Below, piece after piece: positions 17,361-26,782 of a stretch of 64,000 nucleotides of DNA; the first letter of the stretch is position 1; each line of letters opens with the position of its first letter. The position numbers and the translations under genes are program-made. The DNA is taken from positions 16,918-80,917 of IMG/VR virus record IMGVR_UViG_3300033153_008183, one strand, 5' to 3'. Below the pieces are notes generated by a model. The model was not told the DNA's origin, made no database searches, and was given only the letters and a program-made list of their open reading frames with translations. This DNA is from a virus.

Positions 17361-17947
17361 TATGCCCCCCTCTTTTTCTGACCGGCTTTGACAAGCTGCA
17401 ACCAATTTTCATCATCGGTTTTAACTTCACCTTCGACCAGAGTAAGCTCATCCTCTTTATGATGAGCTCCAGATGTGAGGTTATCTTCCAGAGTGGTATC
17501 TGCTTCATCAAGAGTTGTAACAGCTCCATCAAACATTGCGTTTATGTAAGTGTCGTCCTTCCCTTCCAGATCCATCTTTGGAAAAGCTTTTGCGATAACA
17601 GCTTTTTTCTTAGCCATTACATCCATTTTGTCAGTATCTTCGATACCGGCTTTTGCCACAGCAGTATCCAACTTATTACGATCTTCGAAAAGACCATCAA
17701 GCTGATCTACCTGAATAGCATTTTTCAGCTTTTCTTCTGCAGCATCAAGTTTTGCCTGAAGTGCATCTCTTTCTCCCTCACGGGTACTTAGATCTGCAGT
17801 TGCTGTGTCTAATTTCTTAGTCACATCTTCAAGCTCTACATTACTCTTTTTAAGAGCTTCGTCAATTTTTGAGTAATGAGCGATTACCGGGGCTTCTGCT
17901 TGGTATTCGACATTATCAATCCTGACGATTTTGAAATTTTCGGGCAT
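17360..17947 (-). CDS. Scaffold protein from an internal start
   Basis: Inside the protease frame an ATG at 17947 (MPENFKIVRIDNVEY) is preceded by CAAGGGGGAGAAT, an excellent ribosome site that the protease reading does not need. It begins exactly at the junction of protease and scaffold domains and would give a 195-residue scaffold alone. Lambda Nu3 within C is the classic example of this arrangement. Expression is inferred from the site. Confidence 0.55.
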   Translation of the reverse strand: MPENFKIVRIDNVEYQAEAPVIAHYSKIDEALKKSNVELEDVTKKLDTATADLSTREGERDALQAKLDAAEEKLKNAIQVDQLDGLFEDRNKLDTAVAKAGIEDTDKMDVMAKKKAVIAKAFPKMDLEGKDDTYINAMFDGAVTTLDEADTTLEDNLTSGAHHKEDELTLVEGEVKTDDENWLQLVKAGQKKRGA

Positions 17948-18697
17948 ATTCTCCCCCTTGTTTATATTTACAGGAGGATTAACCCCTGCAGTATCCTTAA
18001 CAACCGGCTTAATAGTATCTGGAGGAGCCTGGTAGCCGTCTACTCTCATAACAGCAGCATCTCCTGCTCTTCCTCTATCAACTATAGCCACATGGTTATA
18101 TCTTATTTTAACTTGTTTTGCATCATAAGGAACCCCATTGTAATTTCCAGATTCCATCATAACATCACAACTGTATCCAGCAGAAAGAGCTCTCTTTCCA
18201 TCCTGCACATCATCTATAGCATCTTTGACTGACACTGTAAGATTACTTGCTACCCGGCCTTTAAACTGATCTACAATGATTTCTTCACCTAAAGAACCTA
18301 CCATAACAACTTTTGCATTATCCGGAGTCACCAATGTCCCAGGATGATCATTTGTTACAACAGCCATTCGTAATGTATTTAAAGAATCAGGATGAAAAAC
18401 CTCTTCAGGACTTCTAAGTTCCCACTGAATAGCTCCATCTTCCATTACATAAGGAAAAACACCAGTAGTAGTGATTACAGCTCTACCTTTAAGAAAACCA
18501 TTGGAATCTTCTTTCATGGTCTGGTATACATTATTTTCTCTGTAACGGTTCATTTCTTCAAAATATTCAGCTTCAGAATTATTAGCCTGTCCAAAATAGC
18601 CAAAATAATCAATTCTACTTTCGGCTTTATCAAATCGTACTACTTTTTTTAACATCTCAAAAATGGGAAGTTCAACCCATCTGAGTTCATTTCTCAT
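17360..18697 (-). CDS. Prohead protease-scaffold fusion (DUF2213-like)
   Basis: The start is the ATG at 18697 (MRNELRWVELPIFEML), after GAAGGGAGGAACTG; 445 residues. Residues 1-230 form the DUF2213-type protease, with VVTNDHPGTLVTPDN carrying the likely catalytic histidine and RALSAGYSCDV the serine region. Residues 250-445 are a coiled-coil, Lys/Glu-rich scaffold (LSTREGERDALQAKLDAAEE). The protein would shape the procapsid and then degrade the scaffold. Confidence 0.85.
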   Translation of the reverse strand: MRNELRWVELPIFEMLKKVVRFDKAESRIDYFGYFGQANNSEAEYFEEMNRYRENNVYQTMKEDSNGFLKGRAVITTTGVFPYVMEDGAIQWELRSPEEVFHPDSLNTLRMAVVTNDHPGTLVTPDNAKVVMVGSLGEEIIVDQFKGRVASNLTVSVKDAIDDVQDGKRALSAGYSCDVMMESGNYNGVPYDAKQVKIRYNHVAIVDRGRAGDAAVMRVDGYQAPPDTIKPVVKDTAGVNPPVNINKGENMPENFKIVRIDNVEYQAEAPVIAHYSKIDEALKKSNVELEDVTKKLDTATADLSTREGERDALQAKLDAAEEKLKNAIQVDQLDGLFEDRNKLDTAVAKAGIEDTDKMDVMAKKKAVIAKAFPKMDLEGKDDTYINAMFDGAVTTLDEADTTLEDNLTSGAHHKEDELTLVEGEVKTDDENWLQLVKAGQKKRGA

Positions 18698-18875
18698 CAG
18701 TTCCTCCCTTCCATCGTTTACCACGTTTAACAAGTCCAGCTCTGGTTAATTCCGCATCCTGGTGTTCTACTTTTATAAGAACTCCATTCTGAAAATCCAA
18801 AATAATTTTTCCATAATTAACATTAGCTGTGTGTTTTTTAATGATTATAATATCTTCTTCTTTTAAAATTGCCAT
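18687..18875 (-). CDS. Small unknown protein before the protease
   Basis: A 62-residue basic protein (MAILKEEDIIIIKKHTANVNY) that overlaps the protease gene by 11 bases. It shows three short beta strands and a charged tail. Its ATG has no good ribosome site of its own, but a 15-codon frame with a very strong site ends 3 bases upstream. Function unknown. Confidence 0.6.
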   Translation of the reverse strand: MAILKEEDIIIIKKHTANVNYGKIILDFQNGVLIKVEHQDAELTRAGLVKRGKRWKGGTDEK

Positions 18876-18878
18876 TGC

Positions 18879-18926
18879 TTAACAATACACCCCCGTAGAG
18901 CATCTGTCAACTATTGATAAATTCAT
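18879..18926 (-). CDS. Possible 15-codon leader peptide
   Basis: ATG at 18926 follows GAGGAGGTGCAATTGT, one of the best ribosome sites in the left arm. The frame (MNLSIVDRCSTGVYC) ends 3 bases before the ATG of the 62-residue gene, which lacks its own site. The arrangement would let ribosomes reinitiate on the next gene. It may instead be chance. Confidence 0.4.
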   Translation of the reverse strand: MNLSIVDRCSTGVYC

Positions 18927-18945
18927 ACAATTGCACCTCCTCACT

Positions 18946-19287
18946 TTATACTGGTAAACAATCATCACAAATCTTAAGACCTCTTCTTTTAACTTCAAAA
19001 CACATAGTCATCCAGGCTATTTCAGTTTCCTTATCAATTATTTGAAATCTCCAAAATCTTTCTGGACTACTTACTTCACTCAATAAATTTTTAGGAACTG
19101 TGATAACAACAGTAGGTGACAAAGCAACTGTAGCCCATTGAGATGGGCTCATTGTGCCTGTAGGAGCATCTTTTTGATTTGAAGGAGCCCAATAATCCAC
19201 ACGAAAATCTACTGCATTCATATCAATATCTTCTGTGTCCGTGTAATTTAAAATCAATTTTTGATTTAAAAATATTGTATTTGCCAT
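18946..19287 (-). CDS. Unknown 113-residue protein of the appendage block
   Basis: It begins MANTIFLNQKLILNYTDTED after an AGGAG ribosome site. The body is beta-rich (WATVALSPTVVITVPKNLLS, RFWRFQIIDKETEIAW). The C-terminus has two cysteines (ICDDC). No family recognised. Its place between the repeat fibre genes and the head protease suggests a virion part. Confidence 0.65.
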   Translation of the reverse strand: MANTIFLNQKLILNYTDTEDIDMNAVDFRVDYWAPSNQKDAPTGTMSPSQWATVALSPTVVITVPKNLLSEVSSPERFWRFQIIDKETEIAWMTMCFEVKRRGLKICDDCLPV

Positions 19288-19297
19288 TTATTTTCTC

Positions 19298-19534
19298 CTA
19301 TTGCATCGTTCCAGCAAAATTTATTTCTGAATATGCAAGTCCACTAAAATCTAATTCTCTAATACTTTTACTTGTAAATAATAACTCTCTAACAGCCAAA
19401 CCTTCAAAATTTAAATCAGTTACTCTCTTACCTGTAAAGTATAAAGGTTCCACCAATGAAAGAAAAATAGGTCCTTCCACTAAACCACGTGTAACTAAAT
19501 ATGCTGTTTTTAAACCGTGTAAAACTAAATTCAA
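19298..19534 (-). CDS. Small repeat-like protein, TTG start
   Basis: The 78-residue frame starts at TTG 19534, coupled as TTGA to the stop of the 697-residue gene, with GAGGGTAGG before it. It carries loosely repeated LNFEGLAV, LLFTSKS, LDFSGLAY and INFAGTM strands of about 12 residues, suggesting a tiny beta-solenoid. Function unknown. Confidence 0.5.
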   Translation of the reverse strand: MNLVLHGLKTAYLVTRGLVEGPIFLSLVEPLYFTGKRVTDLNFEGLAVRELLFTSKSIRELDFSGLAYSEINFAGTMQ

Positions 19535-21624
19535 GTACCTACCCTCTGATCAGGTTCAACGTCACTTGGTACCCCTGCCTTAAATAGATCAAAAGTTTGT
19601 AACGGTGTAGTATGATCTGAACTATCTACCTTAATCAATTGATTAGAAATAACCTGTTCATCAGCCTTTAGTATTTTATTATTATTTTCTACAATTAACT
19701 CCATAGCTGCCTGGTCTGCTAAAGTTGCAAGTAAAGCTAAAGCAGCATCCATTTCAGCTTTTGTAGTGATATTAGCTGTAATTCTTGCTAATAACGTAGT
19801 GATATCTACCTGAGTGGCATCAATCTTCCCATCAGTTGTACCATGAAGTGTTGCTGCTGTCCCTGCTATGTCCGGAATCACGATATTCGCATCATCTGTT
19901 CCCCTCATAACCGTTGGAATTGCATCTACTTTGGTTTCTACACCATCCAATGTTGTTTCTTTTGCTACAGTAGAATCCAAAGCCATTCCTGAAACGTCAG
20001 CCTTAGATGCATTCCTTGAAGCAGTATCCGTAATTACCTCATCTGTCGTATGATCAAATAGGGACGCTTCCAGAGCCAAGGCAGATACATTTGCCTGACT
20101 TGCTGTACGGGAAGCACTATCCGTTGTAACCGTTCCTGTAATAGTTCTGGCTACATTACTCCAAATATCCGCAATAAGAGTACCGAAGCTGGAAAGTGTT
20201 CTGGTTGTTGCTGCCCACACATCGGCTGCAGAATGACTCGAACGGGTTGAAACCGCTACATCTAAATTACTTACATCTGCAATAGGAGCTTGTTCTAAAC
20301 CATTCTGAGTAAATCTTCTAACTCCGGCATCATCCTCTGTAGTCTCCCAAAGATGATCTAATTTACCACCATTAGTTTCCATTTCAGTTCTTATTTCCTC
20401 TACAGTTGGAGAACTCCCTCCTGCTCCAGTCAGCCAAGCATCATCACCACGATCCCTAATAGCTTCATTACTGTCTGTAGATTCTAAAAATCCAGAACCT
20501 TTTAATTCATCAATTGAAGCCTCTAAAGCAAGTGCTGAAACATTAGCTTGACTTGCAGTTCTTGAAGCCGTATCGGTTTCAACAGCCGCAGTCAATATTC
20601 TGGTTGCATATTCCCATACCTGCTGTGCAGTTAATCCGGATCCGGCTACTCCTACATCATTAACGGTTTTGGTTGTAACTGGTTCTACATCGTAAAAGAA
20701 TGAAAAGCTCTCTGCTACATCACCGGCATTGGTCTCTGTGATCAAAGTTCCCAGTAGTTTACCTACATCTACAGAATCACTATCTGGATCAAAATACCCT
20801 GCCGCTAATAATGTTCTTGCAATTACGGTAGCTTCCAAAGCTAAACCACTGACATCAGCTTTGGACGCATTCCTTGAAGCTGTATCTGTGATAACTTCAT
20901 CTGTCGTGTGGTCAAAGAGACTGGCTTCGAGTGCAAGTGCTGAAACATCTGCTTTACTGGCTGTTCTTGAGGCGGTGTCCGTTTCTACTGTACCTGTAAG
21001 GACTCTTGTAGCATATGACCAGATATCAGCTAATAGTGTTCCAAATGACGATAATGTTCTTGTTGTCGCTGTCCATACATCAGCGGCAGAATGAGTACTG
21101 AAACCCGTGGCCTGTGACGCTGTTCTTGATGCAGAATCGGTTGTAACTTCATCACTTGTATGATCGAATAAACTTGCTTCAAGAGCTAATGCTGATACAT
21201 TTGCTTGTGAAGCTGTTCTGGATGCACTATCGGTTTCTACTGCTGCTGTAACACTTGCAACAGCTCCAGATACGCTTGCCACAATCTGATCTGCTGTATC
21301 TAAATCAAAAGCGTGTTGTGCCGAAGCATCTCCATATGTTTCAAACTCTATTGTTATGTCCAACCATGCCTTTGTTGCTGTCTGGTCTATAATTATAATA
21401 ACGCCTCTGGCACATTCCATCTCTGTTGCTGTTAAAGCAATTGAATATGAATTCCCTTCATCAACAAAACCACTACCGGTATTTGCAGGAGTGCCTTCAT
21501 CTTTCATAACAGTAGAATCACCGGATTCATGTGAGGCATCTACTCTAAGATCTACTCCATCCACTTCGTAAAGAGAGAAAACAAAAGTAGTTGCTTCTCC
21601 ATATTTTCTTAGTCTATCAAACAT
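19531..21624 (-). CDS. Repeat-containing appendage/fibre protein (697 residues)
   Basis: The N-terminal ~120 residues form a beta domain (ATTFVFSLYEVDGVDLRVDA, ARGVIIIIDQTATKAWLDIT) that probably anchors to the virion. The rest is built of imperfect repeats of about 40 residues: TDTASRTASQANVSALALEA, SLFDHTTDEVITDTASRNAS and ADVWTATTRTLSSFGTLLAD. These alternate helical and turn segments, as in a long trimeric shaft. The DNA repeats are also visible. It overlaps the 1610-residue gene by 8 bases. No enzyme motif is seen. Confidence 0.65.
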   Translation of the reverse strand: MFDRLRKYGEATTFVFSLYEVDGVDLRVDASHESGDSTVMKDEGTPANTGSGFVDEGNSYSIALTATEMECARGVIIIIDQTATKAWLDITIEFETYGDASAQHAFDLDTADQIVASVSGAVASVTAAVETDSASRTASQANVSALALEASLFDHTSDEVTTDSASRTASQATGFSTHSAADVWTATTRTLSSFGTLLADIWSYATRVLTGTVETDTASRTASKADVSALALEASLFDHTTDEVITDTASRNASKADVSGLALEATVIARTLLAAGYFDPDSDSVDVGKLLGTLITETNAGDVAESFSFFYDVEPVTTKTVNDVGVAGSGLTAQQVWEYATRILTAAVETDTASRTASQANVSALALEASIDELKGSGFLESTDSNEAIRDRGDDAWLTGAGGSSPTVEEIRTEMETNGGKLDHLWETTEDDAGVRRFTQNGLEQAPIADVSNLDVAVSTRSSHSAADVWAATTRTLSSFGTLIADIWSNVARTITGTVTTDSASRTASQANVSALALEASLFDHTTDEVITDTASRNASKADVSGMALDSTVAKETTLDGVETKVDAIPTVMRGTDDANIVIPDIAGTAATLHGTTDGKIDATQVDITTLLARITANITTKAEMDAALALLATLADQAAMELIVENNNKILKADEQVISNQLIKVDSSDHTTPLQTFDLFKAGVPSDVEPDQRVGT

Positions 21625-24600
21625 GAGTTCCCTCCAAACAATGTTCTACTTCTGCCAACGCTTTTATATGTTCAGGATCACTATACCATAATAGCTGTTT
21701 TTGTGCCTGCTTTAATTTCATCACTGTATACGATAATAAGAAACCGGAAATTGTATTGAATAATATCAATAGATTTTCAAAATTAAATACTGCCGAATAT
21801 CCCATGATCCTACGTCTAAGGACTGCTATTGAAGCAGGGGGTTCTCCACCACCACTCCATGCCCATGTACCCCAAAATGTTGCGTTGTCGTTTGTTTGGG
21901 AGTATTCTTCTGAAATCCAATCGTCTGACTTAACATCAGAACACCATTTAAAATCATCTAATATACCATCAAAAGTTTGCACAGCACCATTGGCCGATCC
22001 TGCAACTTGAAATTCTGCATTACCTACTGTAGGAGTAGTTCTTGTTCCTCCTGAATCTTTATTACTGTTTATCCATAAATCAAAATCTGTTCCATTTTTG
22101 CGTAAACATATAAAAGTATTTGTCATAGCTGATACATAATTAGAATAAAAAGACATTGTTCCGTTATTATCTTGGACTCCCATACGTCCATTTCCTTGTA
22201 GAACAAAATTGACATAATTAGAGCCGTTATACTTGGCTATAAGTGTTTGATTACCTAATAGATCATCTGTATTTATCCAACCCATAAAAGTAAAATCATC
22301 ATCAATATCTGGATCAGTCACAACCGAATCTGTTATCAAGTAATCATCTATATCATCGAAGTGTAATCCATTGGCCACTTGAGATGATACTAAATCTCCA
22401 AAAGTCATTGTTCCGGCTGAATCTAAATCTACACTATTTAATGTCCTATCTAACATTTGTGGGGCTGATCCACTAGGATCTTCCTCAAGAGGCCAATATC
22501 CTTCCCAACTAGAATCATAAGCATTATCCGATCCATAAACATGAGTACTTGCATAAGCCTCATTATCAGTAACCGGAGGAAATACCCAAACTATTTGTGT
22601 ACCTGTATCCTGTAAATCAGGCCATAGAAGTCTAAGCCAACCTGTTTCTGCTCCATCATCAAAGTCAATCCAATCTGCCGCAAGTTCTATTCCATCAGAA
22701 GTTGATACCCTGCCCATTGTACCGTCAAAAGTATTAACTGCATCCCACCACGCTTGAGGTAGATTACCTAAATTGATCATACCTGAGAAGTCAACTAAAA
22801 CACTTGCAGGATTAGTCCATGTTGCATATGCTTTTTCACCGTAAGTATCTATGAGGTTTTCATCTACACCAACAGAATACGCTCCTACATTATATGGTTG
22901 ACCGTCCATATCTGTAGTGTAAAGTCCTGAAGATGGGTTATCTGCTCCACCTTCAAAGCAGTTGCCTGTATTTAAAAGTGTGAAGTCTCCGTTTGAAGGA
23001 TCTGTGTATTCGTTATCCCAATCTGAGCCGGATGGGGTAACTGCATTAGTTCCTGTCCCAGCAGCTGAGGCACAACAATCTACATCGTAGCCAGAACCTT
23101 CTACTACACTATATCCATAATCTATAAAAGCTGTGTTTACAACAGGTAATGATGAAGCGGTTCCATGTATGCCATACCTAAATTTATGTGCTATAGAGTT
23201 GTATACTGTAAAATAGTTACCAGACATAGCTGCTGAGCCTATAACTGATGTTGAACCACCGGTTATTACTGTATTTATTACAGTAACCGTATTATCTGAT
23301 AGAATCCCTATTTCTCTATAACTTTCATTACCTGCTTGCTCAAGATAACAACTATCAAACTCCATTCCTGGATGATCAGTTATTGTTATAACTGATTGAG
23401 CAGCGCCATTTGTAGAAGATTTTTGAAATTGTATACCTTTAAACCTAATATAGTCATCAAATATTCTGATTAGATATGCTGTATCCCCTGCTACCAGTCT
23501 ATATCTGCTTGTATCTATGCCTGTTTTAAGAGCCTCATCCCCTGAAGCTGCTTCAATTAAAACATAGTGCGTAATATCAGTAGTCCATCCATCTATAGTA
23601 AATGTTGTCGTATCAGCTGTCCCACTAGATGCCCTGCAATAAACATGATGCCAGTCTCCATCGGTAACAAGATTAGTTTGCTCGGCTGCTTCCCAATCGT
23701 AAAGTGACAACCAAGCTGTTTCCCACGTTAAACCGTCTGGAGTTCCACCTGAATCAGGATCGACATAGCGAAGTAGTTCAAATATTGCTTCATCAACACC
23801 GATTGAATATGCACCACTGAAATAAGGATCTCCTTCCATATCAGTAGTGTAAAGCCCACCACTAGGATCATCTACACCACCATGATATAGATTACCTTTT
23901 ATTGCTCCTGAATTAACTAAAGTGAAATCACCATTATCAGGATCAACGAATTCATTGTCCCAGTTTGAATCTCTTGGAGCTACTGGATTTGTTCCTATTG
24001 CATCATCACTGGCATTATAGTCTGCTGAGTTACCTGTCCCAATATCACTATAATCATCTCCTACATTATTAAATACAGCACAATTAGTGACGGTTACATT
24101 ATTAGAACCAGCTTCAAGTTCTATAGCTTCACTTGTTGCATAACCTTGACCTGTAAAAATACAGTTTGAAACATCTACAGAAGTAGATTCAGTAACAAGC
24201 AAACCATGCCTATGACACTTATTTAATATGGTATTAAATACTGAAACCGTTACATCGGAATCATATATATAAATTCCACGCAAGTAGCCAGCTCCATCTC
24301 CTTCAACTCTACACTCTTCAATTCTTATATCAGAACCTCCAGAAGGAATCCCCGATATATAAATAACATTTAAAAAATTAGTTGCAACATAATTTTCTTT
24401 TATCTGTAATTTTTTAATCCTTACATAGTTATCATTTATTATAATAGTAGTTTCATCCGTAGTTTCTAATCGGTACCTATCAGCTTGCCATCCAACCTTT
24501 AAAGCCTCATCTCCTACAGCTGCTTCTACAACAATGTTATTCGATGGTCCTGTCGTCCACCCATTTATAACAACCGCTGTCGTATCCGCTGTTCCACTCG

Positions 24601-26449
24601 GCGCAGAACACAGGACAGTGTGCCTATCCCCCGAAGCCGTTAAATCTGTTTCCTCTGCCCCTTCCCATGTATTAAGTAAAGGATAAGCTCGATTGACTCC
24701 GGTACTTTCATTAGTTGTTCCAGTTCCACCAGTAGTAGAATCTGTGTTTACATAGCGGATTACATTGTATGCTCCAATAGGTTCAGTGCTTGCTTTTATG
24801 TCATCGAAGTAGAGGTAGTCACCGTTTGCAGGAACTGCTTCCCAATATGTGCCTATTGTTATATCATCTGCTGAGTAAACTGTTAGGTTATTATCCATTT
24901 CAGAAAAAGCAGAATTTCCATCAACCCATAATTCTACCCCTCCATCGGCTCCTGTTCCTGCTTTCCAATGTGCTTCTATACAATGCCATGCTCCTAGACT
25001 AAAATTAGTAGTTGAAGTAGTGCTAGTTATATCTTGTCCTCTTATTTGCCATTGAGTAGGAACACCACTACCTGAAGCACCTCTTCTAATTCGTATATCA
25101 GCTAAAAGGGTTGAACCATCTCTAATTGTTAATAATTGTGTGGTTTGATATTCAGGAAGTGTAAAACCTGAATCTATATAAACATAACCACGAACATAAA
25201 CTTCATCTTGAGATACATCAAAAGCCTTTACTGCATAACAGTCGTTATTAGTTCCATCAAAAGTAACAGAGTATCCATTAGTTCCTCTATGGGTTGCATC
25301 ACTATCTAAGGTGAATACATTGCTTCCTTCATTGGTTATTGAATCAAACTCCCAAGGAGTAGTACCTGCATCTTCACCATTTATAAGGAATAGTTCATCG
25401 TCTAACTCTTCACCTTCTTCAAATGTCCATTCTCCCCAAAAGGTGGCGTTGTCGTTTGTTTGGGAGTATTCTGAAGATATCCAGTCATCTGATAAATGTG
25501 CATTAAATATTTGCACTCCCTGTTCTAATCCTGCAAATAATTTTGTTCCTGCTTCTGATGCTCCTATAAACCAATCCGCTGTTAATATATCATCTAAAGC
25601 CCCATCCCCTGTAAGCTCTCCTGATTTATCCAAATTTATTGATACATTTGTGGCTAATCCATCCCCATATCTAAATGTTACCATTTGCCATGACGAAGCG
25701 TTTATAGTACTTTTACTTAATGAATGGAACCCCCCTTCATCATTATAAGCTACAAATAGATTTGATCCGTTTTGTTCGAACAATACGTGATTTTCATCAT
25801 CCCAACACGATACATATGAGTGTTCTCCTACTACACTATCAGGATTAACCCACATAATTAGTGATAATTCTGTATATCCAGAAGTCCATGCATCCCCTAA
25901 ACTGATATATTGAGTACTACCATTCAGGTCTGTTGCATTTCCTACCTTTCCCACAGTACCCCCAATCGTAGGGCTTCCTGTTGCTGTTCCATCTCGTCCA
26001 TTCGATGTTCTATCTGTACCACCACCAAGAGGATAATAAGCATCCCATGAACTGTCATAAGCATTATCCGATCCATAAGTATCACTTGCACCATACAAAG
26101 CCATATCTGTATTAGGTAGCCAAACCCTTACTAATTGATCACCTGTACTTTCAAGATCACCACTCCATTTAACACGTAACCAACCTGTTTTATTTGTGGT
26201 ATTAAGATCAATGAAGTCAGTTGCTAATTCTGTTCCATCTAATTTTGAAGCCCTTCCATAGCCTCCAGTTGTAGTATCACATAAAGCCCATGCACGAGGT
26301 GATAATCTTGAGAGATCAACCATCAATGTAAAATCAGTTAATGCAGAATCGGGATTAGTTGCAGTTGCTTTACTGCCGGGGATTGTTGGAAGAGTTGCAA
26401 ATAAAGAGATGCTTAATAATAGTAGTAGTCCAACAAATAGTTTTTTCAT
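21617..26449 (-). CDS. Giant signal-peptide protein with DUF2341, LamG-like and beta-helix domains
   Basis: The 1610-residue protein starts with a clear signal peptide (MKKLFVGLLLLLSISLFATL). Then come a DUF2341-like domain and a LamG/concanavalin-like domain (about 35-340), a second jelly-roll (about 350-560), two tandem parallel beta-helix regions (about 565-860 and 865-1130), and a second DUF2341+LamG pair (about 1140-1520). A hydrophobic helix (FNTISGFLLSYTVMKLK) lies near the end. Both LamG units end in nearly identical DNA encoding EEYSQTNDNATFWG or similar. It looks like a surface adhesin or depolymerase-type protein. A signal peptide is unusual for a virion part, so it may instead act on the infected host's surface. 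Confidence 0.75.
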   Translation of the reverse strand: MKKLFVGLLLLLSISLFATLPTIPGSKATATNPDSALTDFTLMVDLSRLSPRAWALCDTTTGGYGRASKLDGTELATDFIDLNTTNKTGWLRVKWSGDLESTGDQLVRVWLPNTDMALYGASDTYGSDNAYDSSWDAYYPLGGGTDRTSNGRDGTATGSPTIGGTVGKVGNATDLNGSTQYISLGDAWTSGYTELSLIMWVNPDSVVGEHSYVSCWDDENHVLFEQNGSNLFVAYNDEGGFHSLSKSTINASSWQMVTFRYGDGLATNVSINLDKSGELTGDGALDDILTADWFIGASEAGTKLFAGLEQGVQIFNAHLSDDWISSEYSQTNDNATFWGEWTFEEGEELDDELFLINGEDAGTTPWEFDSITNEGSNVFTLDSDATHRGTNGYSVTFDGTNNDCYAVKAFDVSQDEVYVRGYVYIDSGFTLPEYQTTQLLTIRDGSTLLADIRIRRGASGSGVPTQWQIRGQDITSTTSTTNFSLGAWHCIEAHWKAGTGADGGVELWVDGNSAFSEMDNNLTVYSADDITIGTYWEAVPANGDYLYFDDIKASTEPIGAYNVIRYVNTDSTTGGTGTTNESTGVNRAYPLLNTWEGAEETDLTASGDRHTVLCSAPSGTADTTAVVINGWTTGPSNNIVVEAAVGDEALKVGWQADRYRLETTDETTIIINDNYVRIKKLQIKENYVATNFLNVIYISGIPSGGSDIRIEECRVEGDGAGYLRGIYIYDSDVTVSVFNTILNKCHRHGLLVTESTSVDVSNCIFTGQGYATSEAIELEAGSNNVTVTNCAVFNNVGDDYSDIGTGNSADYNASDDAIGTNPVAPRDSNWDNEFVDPDNGDFTLVNSGAIKGNLYHGGVDDPSGGLYTTDMEGDPYFSGAYSIGVDEAIFELLRYVDPDSGGTPDGLTWETAWLSLYDWEAAEQTNLVTDGDWHHVYCRASSGTADTTTFTIDGWTTDITHYVLIEAASGDEALKTGIDTSRYRLVAGDTAYLIRIFDDYIRFKGIQFQKSSTNGAAQSVITITDHPGMEFDSCYLEQAGNESYREIGILSDNTVTVINTVITGGSTSVIGSAAMSGNYFTVYNSIAHKFRYGIHGTASSLPVVNTAFIDYGYSVVEGSGYDVDCCASAAGTGTNAVTPSGSDWDNEYTDPSNGDFTLLNTGNCFEGGADNPSSGLYTTDMDGQPYNVGAYSVGVDENLIDTYGEKAYATWTNPASVLVDFSGMINLGNLPQAWWDAVNTFDGTMGRVSTSDGIELAADWIDFDDGAETGWLRLLWPDLQDTGTQIVWVFPPVTDNEAYASTHVYGSDNAYDSSWEGYWPLEEDPSGSAPQMLDRTLNSVDLDSAGTMTFGDLVSSQVANGLHFDDIDDYLITDSVVTDPDIDDDFTFMGWINTDDLLGNQTLIAKYNGSNYVNFVLQGNGRMGVQDNNGTMSFYSNYVSAMTNTFICLRKNGTDFDLWINSNKDSGGTRTTPTVGNAEFQVAGSANGAVQTFDGILDDFKWCSDVKSDDWISEEYSQTNDNATFWGTWAWSGGGEPPASIAVLRRRIMGYSAVFNFENLLILFNTISGFLLSYTVMKLKQAQKQLLWYSDPEHIKALAEVEHCLEGTHV

Positions 26450-26454
26450 TTATA

Positions 26455-26559
26455 TTACATAACTCCTAATTTTAAAGTATTTACAACCACATATGTTACT
26501 GCAATTCCAACAACTATATAGGCAATAATTAAAATAAGAAAAAGTATATCATGTTTCAT
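26455..26559 (-). CDS. Tiny membrane protein, 34 residues
   Basis: The frame (MKHDILFLILIIAYIVVGIA...) has a ribosome site GGTAAGGAGTGAAT and one transmembrane helix. It lies between the giant gene and another tiny membrane gene. Function unknown. Confidence 0.55.
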   Translation of the reverse strand: MKHDILFLILIIAYIVVGIAVTYVVVNTLKLGVM

Positions 26560-26561
26560 AT

Positions 26562-26630
26562 TCACTCCTTACCTATTGCTACAAAGGACAATACTATTAA
26601 AAACAATATTGCCCAAATTATAAAAATCAT
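26562..26630 (-). CDS. Tiny membrane protein, 22 residues
   Basis: MIFIIWAILFLIVLSFVAIG is nearly all one hydrophobic helix, followed by KE. The ATG overlaps the TGA of the 51-residue gene, and AGAGGGACATATAA precedes it. The stop lies 2 bases before the next tiny ATG. Coding is plausible because of this chain of overlaps. Confidence 0.5.
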   Translation of the reverse strand: MIFIIWAILFLIVLSFVAIGKE

Positions 26631-26782
26631 TTATATGTCCCTCTATAAAATAATGTTACAATTGCTTTCCCGGTGAAATACAAATTCTCCATTATCCTTT
26701 GAATAACACTAGATCTACCATACCCTTCTGTGATAAGTAGTTTCCCAACTCCCATTCCTTTTAAAATAATAGGACTTATCAT
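26627..26782 (-). CDS. Small basic protein, 51 residues
   Basis: The frame (MISPIILKGMGVGKLLITEG) starts with an ATGA overlap at the end of the 444-residue gene and ends with a second ATGA overlap. It has a middle GRSSVIQRIMENLYFTGKAI helix and a basic end. No family recognised. The double overlap supports expression. Confidence 0.6.
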   Translation of the reverse strand: MISPIILKGMGVGKLLITEGYGRSSVIQRIMENLYFTGKAIVTLFYRGTYK

